NCBI GenBank assembly: GCA_028564705.1
Contig: JAPXFQ010000338.1
Location: 1,798,001 to 1,862,000 of the forward strand
Direction of reading: 5' to 3'
From: Apricaphanius iberus
Lineage: Eukaryota > Chordata > Actinopteri > Cyprinodontiformes > Aphaniidae
DNA length: 64,000 bases
Shown: positions 27,752 to 40,900 of the stretch, in pieces
Position numbering within the stretch: the stretch's first letter is position 1
How the letters are laid out: each line of letters opens with the position of its first letter
Translations under genes and position numbers: made by a program
Notes under the pieces: model-generated
The model's input: the letters and a program-made list of their open reading frames with translations, nothing else
The model's database searches: none
Told to the model about the DNA's origin: nothing

Positions 27752-28027
27752 CACTGAACAAAAATATAAATGCAACACTTGTCTTCGCTGTGCAATAATC
27801 ATGCTGTCTAATCAGCATCTTGATATGGCACACCTGTAATGTGGGATGGATAGATTATAAGGCGGGGTGGATTACCTAGGCAAAGGACAAGTGCTCACTG
27901 TCACAGATTTAGACAGATTTGAGAGAAATTGTTTTTTGTGTAATGTAGAAAACATTTCATATCTTTGAGTTCATCTCATTAAAAATCGAGGCAAAAACAA
28001 GTGTTGCATTTATTTTTTTGTTCAGTG
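27752..28027. mobile_element. Palindromic MITE, mariner-like ends
   Basis: The left terminus CACTGAACAAAAATATAAAT continues gcaacacttg. The right terminus, read in reverse complement, is CACTGAACAAAAAAATAAAT continuing gcaacacttg. The ends match over about 30 bp with one mismatch. The right flank is TA; the left flank is CA, perhaps a mutated TA. At 276 bp it has no coding capacity. The terminal sequence is a widespread fish Tc1/mariner-type inverted repeat. Confidence 0.8.
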
Positions 28028-28980
28028 TATTTCTCATTATATATATATATAATGTAATGACAATAAATATTTGTCAATCATCCACATCGTAGTTAGAAAT
28101 ATTCTCAGCACATTCTGAAGATTATTTTGGTTAGCAGAATTATAGGAAAGTTCCTTAATATTCATGTCAACATCAGTGTACCGCAGTATAATAGTGTTAG
28201 TGTATACAAAACATCTGTTCCTGGTAACAGCCTAGACAAACTCTACAATAACAGGCCAAAGAAGTTTCACAGACCCCGCCCATGTCCAGCTGTGGCATGT
28301 TGGGGAGTTCAGACATCTTTAGAGGAACATGGAGGAAACAATAGCAACGAGCAGGTGTTTCTGCTCTTCCTGAGCTAACCCTGGAACCCTCTAAAAGATG
28401 GATGACACTATAAATTTCTTTTTAATATAAAAAACTGGATAATCTACAGATATCAGTGTTACATATTTAATTAGATGCGAAGATTTACACTGAATTCATT
28501 TTGGTGGTAAATGTAATATGAATAAACCATTATCAAGGAGATTTGATTGTGTAAACATCGAAATGAAGTTGGTAACACCTTGACAAATTATGCATACTCC
28601 TTGAACTTTTCTAAAGCTTGTTTAATGACTATTAAAAACTTCATTGCATTTTGTGTTACATTCTTCCAGAGGCAAACACAAAGTGGTGCATGATTCTGAA
28701 TATTTTCAAAATATTTTATAAAAACACTCAGAAGCTTGGTTTTCAGCAGCTCTGAATCAGTTTAGAACCATTTTTCTGCATTACTTCTAGAATTTCGTTG
28801 TATTGAAACTGATTTATAAATATCCCAAGCTTAGGCTTTATATACACAGCATACGATTTAAATCTTCCATGCTACAACATTTTCAATCGCATTTAATTCT
28901 TGGTATGACTGGCCCATTCCAACAAAATTAATATGCTTTTACTTAAACCTTCCCATTCCATCATTGCCATTTTACATGCA

Positions 28981-29160
28981 TCAGATCTCTGATGTACGAA
29001 GGAGCTTGATTATTAAGGGCTTTATTCGTAAGGAGGAGGATCTTAAACTCTATTCTGGATTTAACAGGGAGCCAGTGGAGAGAAGCCAAAACAGGAGAAA
29101 TGTGATCTCTCTTTAATATTAATCAGAACTCTTGCTGCAGCATTTTGGATCAACTGAAGT
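28981..29160. repeat. Dispersed fish repeat fragment
   Basis: The segment containing aacagggagccagtggagag, then gatctctctttaatatt and gctgcagcattttggatcaa matches, as I recall it, a common teleost interspersed repeat. It has no ORF. The class is uncertain. Confidence 0.45.
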
Positions 29161-29165
29161 TATTG

Positions 29166-29681
29166 TGTTATGTTCAGGAGCAGGACCACGCCCCAAAACC
29201 GACATTCAGCAACCTACCCTAACTTGACCCTGGCATCTCATACCTGAAACAATATTCAATTTACTTAGCATTCCATTTAAACATTGCCTGCTTAACGCTC
29301 TGCGTCCAACTTGAACGTTTCAGAAGTCCCTCCCTTCCCGACCCGCTCCCCGGCCTAATCTCATCCCATCCCTTCATCCCTCCGACCCCTTTCCTTACAT
29401 CCCTTCATCCTTGCAGACTTATGGCCTTTCAGTGTCCACTTTCTTACCCCGGTTCACTCCTGGACCTTGTCTATCAATGTCTCTCTCTTTCAGGTTTTGT
29501 TTGGAGTTGTTCTAAGCAGAATCAGTAAAGATAAATTCCTGATGACCACACCCCCATCCTAAATCTACATTCTAAACCTCCCCATCTCCCCAGACTTAGT
29601 CCTTTCAATCCCTTCCTTAAATAAATTCTCAAATTCATATCTTGTGAGCGTGGTTCTTGCTAGTGAAGCTTTCTTTCAACA
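29166..29681. mobile_element. LTR-like repeat, longer copy
   Basis: The interval starts TGTTATGTTCAGGAG and ends TTTCAACA, i.e. TG...CA as in an LTR, with an internal aaataaattc that could be a poly(A) signal. Its start (gcaggaccacgccccaaa) and its end (gtggttcttgctagtgaag) recur at 30439-30610. No internal retrovirus-like coding region was found nearby, so it could be a solo LTR or another repeat class. There is no clear target duplication. Confidence 0.5.
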
Positions 29682-30438
29682 ATAGCTTTCTTTTTTTCTA
29701 ATCTTCAAACATTACAGACCATTAGACATGCCTAATAGCTCTACTATCAACAGATTCCGCACCATGAGTTGCAGACGAGCTACTAGGGGCATCTTGGCTG
29801 CTTATTTTAATGTTCTTACTGTTCAGCCTGTCAGTTTAGATGAACAACCATGTCTTTTTTTCCATTTTCAGATGGTGAACTTACTAATACTCTGTTACAT
29901 ATTGAGACTACTTTATTCTTGACTTTTCTGCTGTTTTCCTTGGTCTTCATGGTGCTGCTTGTTCTCTAAGATCTTCACAGAACAGCTGAATCAAATTACA
30001 AATTAGATTAAAAAGAGATAGATTAAATTACAAACAATAGGACTCAATTTACTAATTTCAAATGGTAATCCTTTGCACTGGAAATGATTTTAGGGTGTGT
30101 GATGGGAATATTTCAGGATACTGGGAATTAACTGATTAGTTACATGTTGGTCAATTAATCTGGGGAAACTGTCATGTAGAGATCATCACAGTGTTTAAAG
30201 ATGTCTCAGTGAGGAGCAGATTCGAAGCCCTCTGACCTTGTTCCCTTTAGCTCTGGAGTCGGAAGTGTTTTTCTAACCCTGGGGGCCAGACATTAAAACG
30301 GAGTGAGGATAATAATGTTGGATTACTTTTCTTTCATAAGGCTTGAGGAATAAGAGGGTGTGGAAGAGTTCAAGCATTGCCCAGCTCTGGGGCCCTTTAT
30401 GAGGATTCAAGCTGATCTGCTTAATAAGTGAGTTGATT

Positions 30439-30610
30439 TGTTAACTTAGATTCTGGAGTAGGACCACGCCCCAAATTCACCTCCCACTCAGTAACCTACC
30501 CAAACTGGACCCCGCTAGCATATCCCAGGTGAAACGCATCTGTAATCACGCAGTGATCCGTACAAAACATTTGTAATCCATATCTTTGTAAGTGTGGTCC
30601 TTGCTAGTGA
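30439..30610. mobile_element. LTR-like repeat, shorter internally deleted copy
   Basis: Same orientation as the 29166 copy: tggagtaggaccacgcccca, then cagtaacctaccc...ctgga-ccc, and at the end taatccatatctttgtaagt, then gtggtccttgctagtga. About 340 bp of the longer copy is missing. The start TGTTAACTT resembles the TGTTATGTT of the longer copy. Confidence 0.5.
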
Positions 30611-33600
30611 AAAAAACAAAACTATATATATATATTAAAGCCTATGGTGCTGCAGCCTCATCCTTGTTAAAAGAAGAAGATATTTTCTTCTGTGACCGGT
30701 ATCGCATTGAAGATGGTTGAACACAAATGCCAATCACACTTCAGAGTTTTTGCTGTTGCAGATTTCCAGAAATATTCCTTTCAGTTATCATTTATGCACT
30801 GCTTCGTGTTTGTCTAACATCTAAAATACTGTGACAAACAGTGATATTTGAGTTTTTTAGGTAAGAAATGAGGTTAAGGACTGTTAACAATTTAGCTAAG
30901 CTCCATTTATTCTGCAGTGGTCAAAGCTTGGTGCCTGAGTGACACACAATGCTTAATTTAGCAGAGCGAGATTTAAATACATCTCAAATGGCACTGTCTG
31001 TTGTAAGTGGTCGTTCTGTAAGCAGGCTGGCGTGCGTTTGGTTTAAACAGAGGAGTCTTCTGTTTCCCCATTGTCATTTCCTCCAGTTAGTCTTTGCAAA
31101 CACTTATTACGCGGTTCTTCTCTACATAAATGTGGCCTCACAGATGTCACCGATACCCGTTTTCCATGGAAAGCGGCTTCAATAATCTACACATTGCTTC
31201 AACCAGCCAGCACTGTTTTGAATTGCATGCAGTGAATACAGTATACCAGGCCGCTGACAGTTACCTCAGGATTTTCCTAACAATGCTTTCTGGGCCACCC
31301 TCTGTAGTTTTATTCCTGTTGGGTTAAAGGATCAGGATAAGCTCCACACCTTAAAACCTTTGAACTGCAAGCGGCTCATTAGCTCTCTCTTGAAATCTGG
31401 GCGTCACAGTTGAAACACTGCCTGGCTCGAAGAGAAGCATTTTAAGTGAAAATGCTTTTGATTTGAGTCAGATACACAAAAAGGAGGTGTGTGTGCTGGG
31501 GTGTTTATTTTCAGAACTGGTGAGTGTGTCAGTGTTTGTAGTGAGCAGCGAGTGTTTTGTTGGGGCTTTGGAAAGGGGTGATGATTGGGAGTGGCAGGGT
31601 TTGATGGAATAGGGGGGGATTAAAGGGAGGAGAAAAAGAAGTAGTAAGGAAAGGTGTGGACCGACTACACAGCTCCAGAGGGCTGATGTGTCATTTTTCT
31701 GCCATAATCCACAAATCTACCCCAGTATCAACTGGAGTTTTTTTGGGGTTTTTTTGACCGTCAGTTCCTTTATATTACCTGAATTTGTTGTATGTTCATA
31801 TAAGACCAAGGTATTTGCGAAGCAAGTTTTTACAAGTACAATCAATTAAGAGCTAAGAAAAAAAGCTTTTCAGAATCTTCCCTCATGTTTCTGCTTTTAT
31901 TTATTGCCTTTGGCTTTTGTACACTCTTTGATCATGACATAAAATATTTTTAAGAAGCATTTCAAGCACAACCAGGATTTACAGATGCCTTACTGATCTC
32001 ATATTTAGTACATCAAGAATTTATGCTTTGTAAAAGGTGTATAAATCATAAATTAATCCCAGCATTACAGAAGGCTGTGTTTATGAATTTCAGTTGCAGT
32101 AGCTTTTCCACCTCACAGCTCCACCATGTGGATGACTGCAGGAACGACAGCAAAGTGAAGAGAGAAATATTTTTACAACAAAATACATGTTGGGGTTTAG
32201 ATAAAATGCCATACTAAATGCAATATAAAGAGGGGTGCAATCTGGATGAAAAAACGTGACAAAGGACATAGAACGTGTTATAAAGAGAAGTGGAATAATA
32301 GAGGGAGCTTCTGCACCTTTTCTCACCTGTTCCACATTACACCGCTGAATAATTTATGGGGTCAATGAGAGTGAAAATGTATAGCAGACTTTATTGATGC
32401 ATGGAGGCCATTTTATGAACTGAACTTGTGATTTATCAGCAACTGTGACAAATCCAATATTCTAATGTTCAAAAAAATTTTCAGCTTTTCCAATGACAAA
32501 TACTCACCTTTTATCACATTGCTTGATTTTGATTTAATAGACCACTACACCTAATTTTTAATTGGAAGGTAAATAACATGATTTCCGAAGTTTTTTAGAA
32601 TCTGAGAAGTGTGGCTCACTTAACAGATTCTAGAACCAGTTGCTGTTTTGTACCCTGGCTCATTAGAGCTGGACTGAGCCAGTGCTTCTCCTACTCAGGT
32701 CTTCAAGCCACACTCAGGCAGCTTTTAGATACTTTAACACACCCGATTTGCTGTTCAGCAAAAGCCTGTTTATCAGCCATCAGTTGAAATCAGGTGTGCT
32801 GAAATATATAAAACACAGGGCTGTTTGCCTTGAGGATCAGGGTGGGAAAACACAGGATCGAGGTAAATACATTACATTCCAGATTGATAACCTGGACCAG
32901 GCAATGCTATTTCACAGCACCTTACTCTTTTGAAGGGAAGAATATTTTCTGGAGGTCAAAGCTATTTTTTTAACCATAATAAAGAGGGGAATACTGTAAA
33001 AATCCAATGGGTTTACACAAAAACAAACAGAATTGATTCTGGATGTGCAATTTTATTCACAAATGCTTCTTGGACTGCAAAATAATCATCTTTTAGGTCC
33101 CATATCAGAGCAAGAAGTCCAGGTTTTAAACACTGAACTACAGCAATCAAATCATAGTTCTGCAAGTCCACTTATGAAGCCTTTTAAATTTGTCAGGCAT
33201 TTTATGTTCCAAACTCTCTCCTGAATTTCTTAATACCTTTTTTGGAAATAAATGAAGAAGAGCAGTCAGCATTGCTTCTTTATGGGGGATAACATAACTT
33301 TTACTCTGCCTTTGATGACTGTTTTTCTATGCCATACCTGTTGTTTACCTACGGTGCTGAGAGGGAAGGATGTGATACAACTTTGACAGATATTTCCCTC
33401 TTTTCCCTGATATAAAAACAGCACTCCCCTTCTTTCATGGAAACCAGCATTCAATGATTTCTCATTTTAAGTATGTTCATCACAATCTTTTATTGTGTTC
33501 CCCTTCTGAACTAATCTTGTTAGACACAACTGTTCTTAAAATGCTGCCAAAATAAGACTGAATTGCAAAAATGTTCCACTTTACAAGCAATAATACCTCT

Positions 33601-35784
33601 TAAAAAATGTGGGAACCCCTTTAAAGATCGGTGAGTTATAACACCAAAGCCGGCACCAAAGGTCAGAGTCAGCAGGTGGAATCTGTTCACTCTAAAAAGT
33701 TGAGTAATGGCATAAGCGGTTAACTCCATTGCAATGCACATTAGGCGCTTCTCATTCTGACATCACGGCTGCATGTTTTGGCTCCAGAGTTGTTCACGTC
33801 TACTGAAAGCCAGAAGCTGCTGCAATTGAGAGGTATCACTTTACGGTGACTACCGTCTGGTCTGAGGTCATGTGCATCATTTGCATCCAGTGGAGAAGTC
33901 TACATACTTCTGTGATCAAAAAGCAAAGAAGATAGTATCAAAGCAGAAAACACAGGGTGATATTTTAGCTTAGCGGCTTGTCAAAGGTATAAGTCCAAAG
34001 TTTTAGGTCTAACAGTGCCAAGTTTAGTTTGTTTATGAAAGTCAGTCAGCATTACGATGTTAAGTTTTATAAAAAGGTCTTAAAATATCATGACACAAGA
34101 TATGCTTTCTCCTAACCAACTTTTTTTTTTAACAATAATTCTTCTAGCAAAGAACATATTTTTCAGCAAATATTATAGATGTTCTGGCCTCAAGCCAAAG
34201 TAAAGGAAGTCTCAATGTGACCTCTAAAGGTTTATTAAATTTACATTTATTTCTGTGACACTTAAGTGATTCAGGTCACACAAATGTTGATATTAGACGA
34301 GGACAATGGCAAGCCATGCCTCCCACAGATAGGCCCTCTGATAGTAATGCTCCCCAGTGCCTCTTACAAAGTTGCACACATACCAACGGTCACACTTGTT
34401 ACTGGCTTCTTGAGCTCTAACTAGACTTCAACCTAACCACTTTGTTTGCAGCACATCTGTCGTAAACTGACAGCACAACCAGTCTTCTGATGTTTCAATT
34501 ACTTAGAAGATGAGTCAGCAAATGTTATAACATGGGCGCCCAAAGATGCAGGAGAGCTACCTGCCATCGTGACACTTTTTGATGCTGCCCTTCTACGGCC
34601 CACATAAATTAGATGAGAGGCTTTAATTTTAAGCAGAACAATGCGATCAAGTTTGTCGTTATAATATGACTTGTTTATGATTCCGGTCGTAAAATCTCAA
34701 TGGAGTTCTATGTGGACAAGTTATAGAAAAAGTTGTTCTCCTGCTTCAGAAACTTGTCTAAAATGTTTAATAACTACTGTAAACTGGAATCTTCACAACG
34801 TTTTGTCGTCAGGGGTCATTTGAGCATTGAGGTCAGATGACAGAGTAGAAGCTAAAGCAGCCAATACAGTCTCTCTTTCACTGACTGTTATTACAGAGTA
34901 TAAAAAACAGATTGCTAGTGAAAATCCAGATTCAGTAGATGAAGAAAATATTGTGCATTACTTTTAGTAAAAGTTTTCAAAACGCGAAAAAGAGGCATGA
35001 TGTTTAAAAGATTTTATATGCAAAACACATAAATGTTCATAAAAAGCTGCTTCTGTAAAAATAGCTTTTGGCTTTTAAATTTGGGATGCTTAATTGACAA
35101 GACAAAACTAGTTTTGCATTTTTAAATATTTAACAGTAGTAAGCAAAAAAAAGATGAATATTAATAACCAGAAAGTTTCCCCCTAACACAAAATGCTGTG
35201 TACAGGGTATACTTCATTGCTGTAACAAGGACAAATCAGACCCCACATTTTGCATTGGAACTGCTAATAATAAATTTGTGCAGCCGCCATTGAATGCTGT
35301 CTTATCTGCTCCTCCATTCTTCATTCTGTCACTGCGTTTGACTAGCGCTAAACATGAGTGATGGTCTGTCAGTCAGTTTTAACCTTGACATGCTGAGCGC
35401 ATCCTACAAAAAGAATCACCCCCACACGCTCTAAAAACAAGAGCACAAGCTAAAGAAACAAAACCATAGATTTATATTTCAATCGGAATTTTATAAGCAT
35501 GTGAAACTGCAAAGTCATTTCTCTTATCCTAAAGCGTTCATTGCATCACCTGGTGTGCAGTCTTGCTCCTGTACAGCAGCAAAACCAGCACTGGTGTTTG
35601 GCTAATCTCTTCTACATATACATGGCCTTACTTGGTTATGGTTCATAAAACACAATTTAAGTCTGACTTGAACTTTTTGCTCATTTTTTAATCTACTGTA
35701 TAGAAAGTAGGCAGTTTTTCTTGAACTTGTATCCCCCACTGCTTAGTGCTGACAGTGCCATCATTCTATATAAATGTAACATTT

Positions 35785-35807
35785 GGGGGGGGGGGGGGGG
35801 GGGGGGG
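35785..35807. repeat. Poly-G run (23 bp)
   Basis: Twenty-three consecutive G. A C-rich patch (ccccccccccctcccctc) lies about 160 bp to the right. Confidence 0.9.
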
Positions 35808-36170
35808 TTTGGGAAGAACAAATCCTTTGTTGTACTACTGCGACAGCATTATTTAATAACAGATCAAAGACAAGACAGTTTTCAGAATTTCAAAAGCCTT
35901 ACTATAAATTTAATTACACAGATGAGTTCATGGACTAAACAATTCCACATTTAAGGTCAGAATGGGCCCCCCCCCCCCTCCCCTCAAAGTCATGGTAATT
36001 CAAAGGAAATGCTACAGACAAATGTGTTCCTGCCAGGTCACAGTAGAAGAGCTGATAAGGCAAAGCGTTTGCAAGCAGTGGCTGTTTAGTTTCTTGTTTG
36101 GGTGTATATGATAGGCTGGGTGATAGGTACATGCATCAAATATTCATGACCTTGTCCCTGATGAATACTG

Positions 36171-36214
36171 TATATAAGCAAGATTTAGTCTGACTCCTGC
36201 TCGGTGCAGTCAGA
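36171..36214 (+). promoter_or_regulatory. TATA-like box followed by a 7-bp stem hairpin
   Basis: TATATAAG at 36171 is followed by TCTGACT (36189-36195) and AGTCAGA (36208-36214), a perfect 7-bp inverted repeat with a 12-base loop. No transcript downstream on this strand is recognised, so this may be chance. Confidence 0.15.
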
Positions 36215-36378
36215 GCAGAGTGTACATCAAATTGTGGCCCAGATGAAGCACATGAATACAAATCAGTGGAACCAGCCGCAGACCGGGAATTAACTTATTT
36301 CCAAGGTTGAAATCTGCTCTCTTCATCTTTCTGATTCAGGTGTAGGATAACGGCAAGACAGGAAACTGCTCGGTATTA

Positions 36379-36714
36379 CAGTGCCTCGAGAAAGTATTAG
36401 TACCCCACTGAATGGTATATTTACAGACTTTGGGAGGGGGAATGCACTTCCACATCCTCATCTACAGAAACAAATAAGGTGCCATTCTGTTCTTCTAGCT
36501 CACAACCACAGTCTTAGATTTGGAGGTTCTGATTTTCATCCTGACTGCTTCAAAGGAAACTATACAGACGTTCATTGAAACTTTGTGATCACGGTCTGAT
36601 GAAGCCAACAGAACCACCGAGCTGACCCAGCCAGGTCCATTACATAAAAACACAACTACAACAGAATTTGGTGGTTGTGACAAAAAGGGTTGTTGCTATG
36701 TTTGCAAAGCACTG
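36379..36714. mobile_element. Tc1/mariner-type MITE with TA target duplication
   Basis: The left end CAGTGCCTCGAGAAAGTATT and the reverse complement of the right end, CAGTGCTTTGCAAACATAG, are related termini. TA lies on both sides (36377-36378 and 36715-36716). At 336 bp it has no transposase. Confidence 0.65.
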
Positions 36715-36716
36715 TA

Positions 36717-37945
36717 TATGTAAGGTGCAGAAAATCAAGTTTCAGAAGAAAAAAAATCACAGTCAGTCCAAAATGGTTTATTTTGTAAAGGGGGGGCAGG
36801 TGAAGGAGATGAGAAAACATGGTGTGCTACTAAATGATATATTCAAATGTACATGTAATTCAAAGGGTATTACAGTAATCACTCAATATTTTGTTTTTTT
36901 TACACACATGAATTCTTCACTCCAGCAAGGTTTCCAGATGTAAATGGATAGAAAGTTTATATCAGTTTCAACATAAAAAAAAATATGCATCGAGACAATT
37001 AATCCTTGGGATGCTGAAATTAATAAAAAAGAAGTTACATGCAAAATGAAGACTGATGAATTCATTTTCTCAAGCTGGGGGAAAAAAAACACACCCTGAA
37101 AAAACAAATAAAACATGAGTAACTAAAAAAAAAAGAAAAGAAAAAAACGCATTTTAATTCAGATGACAATTTAAGGTGAATCCTTCTGCCCTTTTGTCCT
37201 CAAATAATTAAATCACATTAGCGCAAACTGCATTTGAGTCTTTTATTCACTATAATATAGGTCAATAGGAAATATAAGAAACCGCTAGTAATGACAACTT
37301 GAGTGATCTTGGCTAGCCATTACAAACAGCACATATGTGTTGAGATGCATTATGAAAAATCACTACCCAAAATAAATTACATTTGCCAAAACCTAATGCA
37401 CAGACTGGTTGGAGGGAAGCGGGAGACGTTAGGAGGACAGTTGGTCTGGATGTAGGACCAACAGACTAAATGACTAGTCAACACACTGAACGAAGCTCCT
37501 CTGGATGCGTCCAGAGGGACGGCTGTAGAGTGAGTATAAAGGTCCCAAAGTAGAAACTGCAGTCTTAACATGTGCCATACTTAAAATGTTGAGGAAAACA
37601 CCCTTACACTCATCAATATGATGAGCAGAAAAGTCCCAAACCAAAGCTTTGAAGTCTTTATTTTTGCTATCAGGAGGGAAAAAAAAATACTTGAAAACAA
37701 AAATAAACCACAAAACAGGAGAGGGAGGGAAGAAACGACTCCAGATATTATGCTGAATGCAGAGAAGATGAACTGCACGAGTTGGGTGAGACACTCCGGC
37801 ACAGGGGGTTATTTCCTGGAGCTAGACTTCTAATATCCAAAAGTACTGGTCTGGAGGACCCATATTGGTCAAGGGCTGTCCATGGAGATGCCTGCAGCAA
37901 AATACCTCAACAGAGGGCATCTTTGCAGGCTGTCCAAGAGTGACG
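36717..37945 (-). other. ranbp3: Probable ranbp3 3' untranslated region
   Basis: This lies downstream, on the minus strand, of the ranbp3 stop codon at 37946-37948. No coding was found on either strand. Reverse-strand AATAAA motifs (TTTATT on +) occur near 36777, 37238 and 37655 and could end the transcript. The MITE at 36379-36714 marks the likely outer limit. Confidence 0.4.
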
Positions 37946-37989
37946 CTATGTGCTTCCAGCTGCCTGGTTCTCACCTCCATCTGAATTAC
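37946..37989 (-). CDS. ranbp3: ranbp3 last coding exon (14 codons including stop)
   Basis: The acceptor cttttcctgcag precedes 37989. Two leading bases complete a Ser codon with the A that ends the 44292-44487 exon. The reading NSDGGENQAAGST-stop resembles the end of mammalian RanBP3, which also finishes GST. The TAG is at 37948-37946. Its homology, splice signal and phase all agree, although it is 6.3 kb from the previous exon with a retrotransposon in between. Confidence 0.75.
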
Positions 37990-40900
37990 CTGCAGGAAAA
38001 GAGTGGAAACGTTACAAATGAAGAGGAACCTTAATATATGAAGTCAGGGCCAGTGTGAAAGCACAAAAACGTACATGCGTTCAGTGTCTGGTCATTAAAT
38101 CAAGGCTCACAGCTAATAAACCCAATTTTCAGTTTCTCAGAACAGTTATGCTCTCCTACTGAACAGCATATGCACTAAATGCTTGGTACGTCTCCTTTTG
38201 CATAAACTCGGCATAGACCTGAAGAGGATCGCTCTGTGGTTCTGCTGAGGTGTTCAGGAAGCCCACACTGCAGCCTTCAGATCTTCTGCATTTTTTGGCT
38301 CTTATGTCTCATCTTCCTCTTCACAATACTCTATAGATTCAACTATGGGGAAGAGATCAGTGAACCTTCAGGGCACAAGATGGGAGATGTTGGGTGTTTG
38401 GCCAAACTACCTTTGGATATCCTGCAGGATGTATACATGCTTGAAACATCAGAGCTCTGCACTAAACCTGTCCCTGATTCAGAGAACTTTGGTGAGTCTA
38501 AACAATCTCTTTTCCATACACAAAATGATATGTTGTCTGGAGCAAGACAAACAGGCAAACTACAAGTACTTCATGAAAACTTAAAGACAAAAAGAGCCAT
38601 CAACCATGCTTCACAGAAACAGAAACAGTTTAAAATATTTCAGACTGTGAATCATGCCAGAGTGATCTGGGATTCAAAACTCAAACCAAAGGGTATTTTT
38701 GGGGGGCACCTGAATATCCGAAGTATTATACCAAAGAGGGACCAAATTGAACACCTGCTTATGAACTCAAACCTGGACTTCTTAGTGTTAAGTGAAACAT
38801 GGTTGTCTACCAGTGTACCATCATGCATGATTGATATTCCTGGCTATAGTTGTTATAGAAAGGATCGACGATCACGAAGAGGAGGGGGAGTCATGATTTA
38901 TATTAAGGATACTTTTAAATGTGCTGAGGTACAACTAGACATTGCTGGATTAGAATGTTTGGTGTTAAATGTTATATTGTCCCCAAAAATGAATTTTAAT
39001 CTTGTGATCCTGTATAATCCACCTTCATATGATATGTCTTTTTATAATAATCTTGAGGAAATGTTGAAGATTTTAAATGGGCGTATTGAAACTGTTATAT
39101 TTGGAGATTTTAACATAAATTGGTCAGACAAACATAGTAAGCAAAAACTCAAATAAATTATAACAAAACATAAATTTAACCAGTTAATAAAAGGACCAAC
39201 AAGAATTACAAAAACAAGTAAAACTCTTATTGATTTGGTATTTACAAATAAACCTGAACGGGTAATAAAAACATATAATCTTTTGACAGGTTTGTCTGAT
39301 CATAACATGATCCTGGTAGTTAGGAAATTTACAAAGAAACGTTTGCAGAATAATTTTCATCAAATTTTTAAACCAGGAAAAGTAGGTATTCCTAAGAGCA
39401 AAATGTTAAAAATTGAAAATGATATGAAAAATATAAATTGGGATGATGTATTACAAACTGGTGAATTGGACAAAAACTGTGAAACTGTGATGAGAACTAT
39501 TGAAAAAACTATTCAAAAATACACACAACCGCTAAAATGTAGACAAAATGCATCTCTACCATGGTTAAACTCAGATATCTACCAATTAATGAAAAAGAGA
39601 GATATAGCTTTGAAAAAGTCATTGCTTACAAAAACACAGACAGATATTATAAATTTTAAATCATTAAGAAATAAAGTAATTAGTGTTATAAGGAAGGCAA
39701 AAACTGAATATTTTGAGCAATTGGTTACAGAATCAGGAGGAAATAGCTCATCTCTTTGGAAGTGTATAAATAAACTTCCTAAAAGAGAGGGTACACAAAG
39801 AAAACCATTAGTGGAGCTAAACATAAACGGTAGATTAAGTACTGATAGCACTGAAATTGCCAATGAATTTAATAGATATTTTACTCAGTCTGTGGAAGAG
39901 CTTGCTATGTGTTTTAAAACTATACAACCACCCCAAAATGTAATAAATGACACACCCTTAGCTTTTCATATCTCTGAGGTTGAGGAACATAAGATACTTC
40001 AAATTATTAATCAACTGAATAACTCAAGGGCTAAAGATATATTTGGAATGGATACTGCATTTCTAAAAACATTTAGTGCTTGTTTGCTAAAGCCACTGGT
40101 AAATCTGATAAATTTATCAATAGAGAAAATAAATTTCCTTCAAATTGGAAAACTAGTATAGTAACTCTGATTTTCAAAGCAGGATCAGCTGATGAGGTTC
40201 AGAATTATAGACCAATTTCTATTCTTCCTGCAATTTCAAAAATTCTGGAAAAATTGGTAGCTGAACAACTTATCAATTATTTAGAAAAACATGACTTACT
40301 TTATTCTAAACAGTTTGGTTTTAGGCCTAAGCATTCAACAGAAATGGCAAACTGCTATCTCACAGAATTTATTAAGGAATCTTTAGATAAAGGGAATGTA
40401 GTAGGTGCAGTGTTTTTAGATCTTAAAAAGGCATTTCATACTGTGAATCATGAAATTCTCCTACAGAAACTAACCTTATTCAACTTCTCCCAGCAGGCAA
40501 TGAATTGGTTTAGATCATATTTAGAATCCCGGGATCAGTGTGTTAAAATTAATAATTCAAGATCAGCTTTAAGAAATAATACGATGGGTCTCCCTCAAGG
40601 GTCAATTTTAGGGCCATTATTGTTTTCCTTATATGTGAATGATTTTCCAAACTGTTGTAAGCAAACAAACTGTCCGTTATATGCAGATGAAACAGTAATT
40701 TATGTATCTGCAAAGACTCCAAGTTTAGCTGCAGAAATATTAACAAATGAAATGATTAGGGTGTCACAGTGGCCACATAACAGTTGTTTAACCCTGAATT
40801 ATACAAAAACAGTCTCAATGTGTTTTTCAATCAGAAAGAAGGAAATTAGTGGTTTTATAATTAAGATCAATCAAAAGGAAATTGAAACAGTTGATCATTT

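Larger units (their letters stand above)
30614..36378. other. Gene-free intergenic DNA
   Basis: No supported exon, RNA gene or transposon body. The poly-G run and a TATA-plus-hairpin motif are listed separately. ORFs of 60-85 codons look random. Confidence 0.4.
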
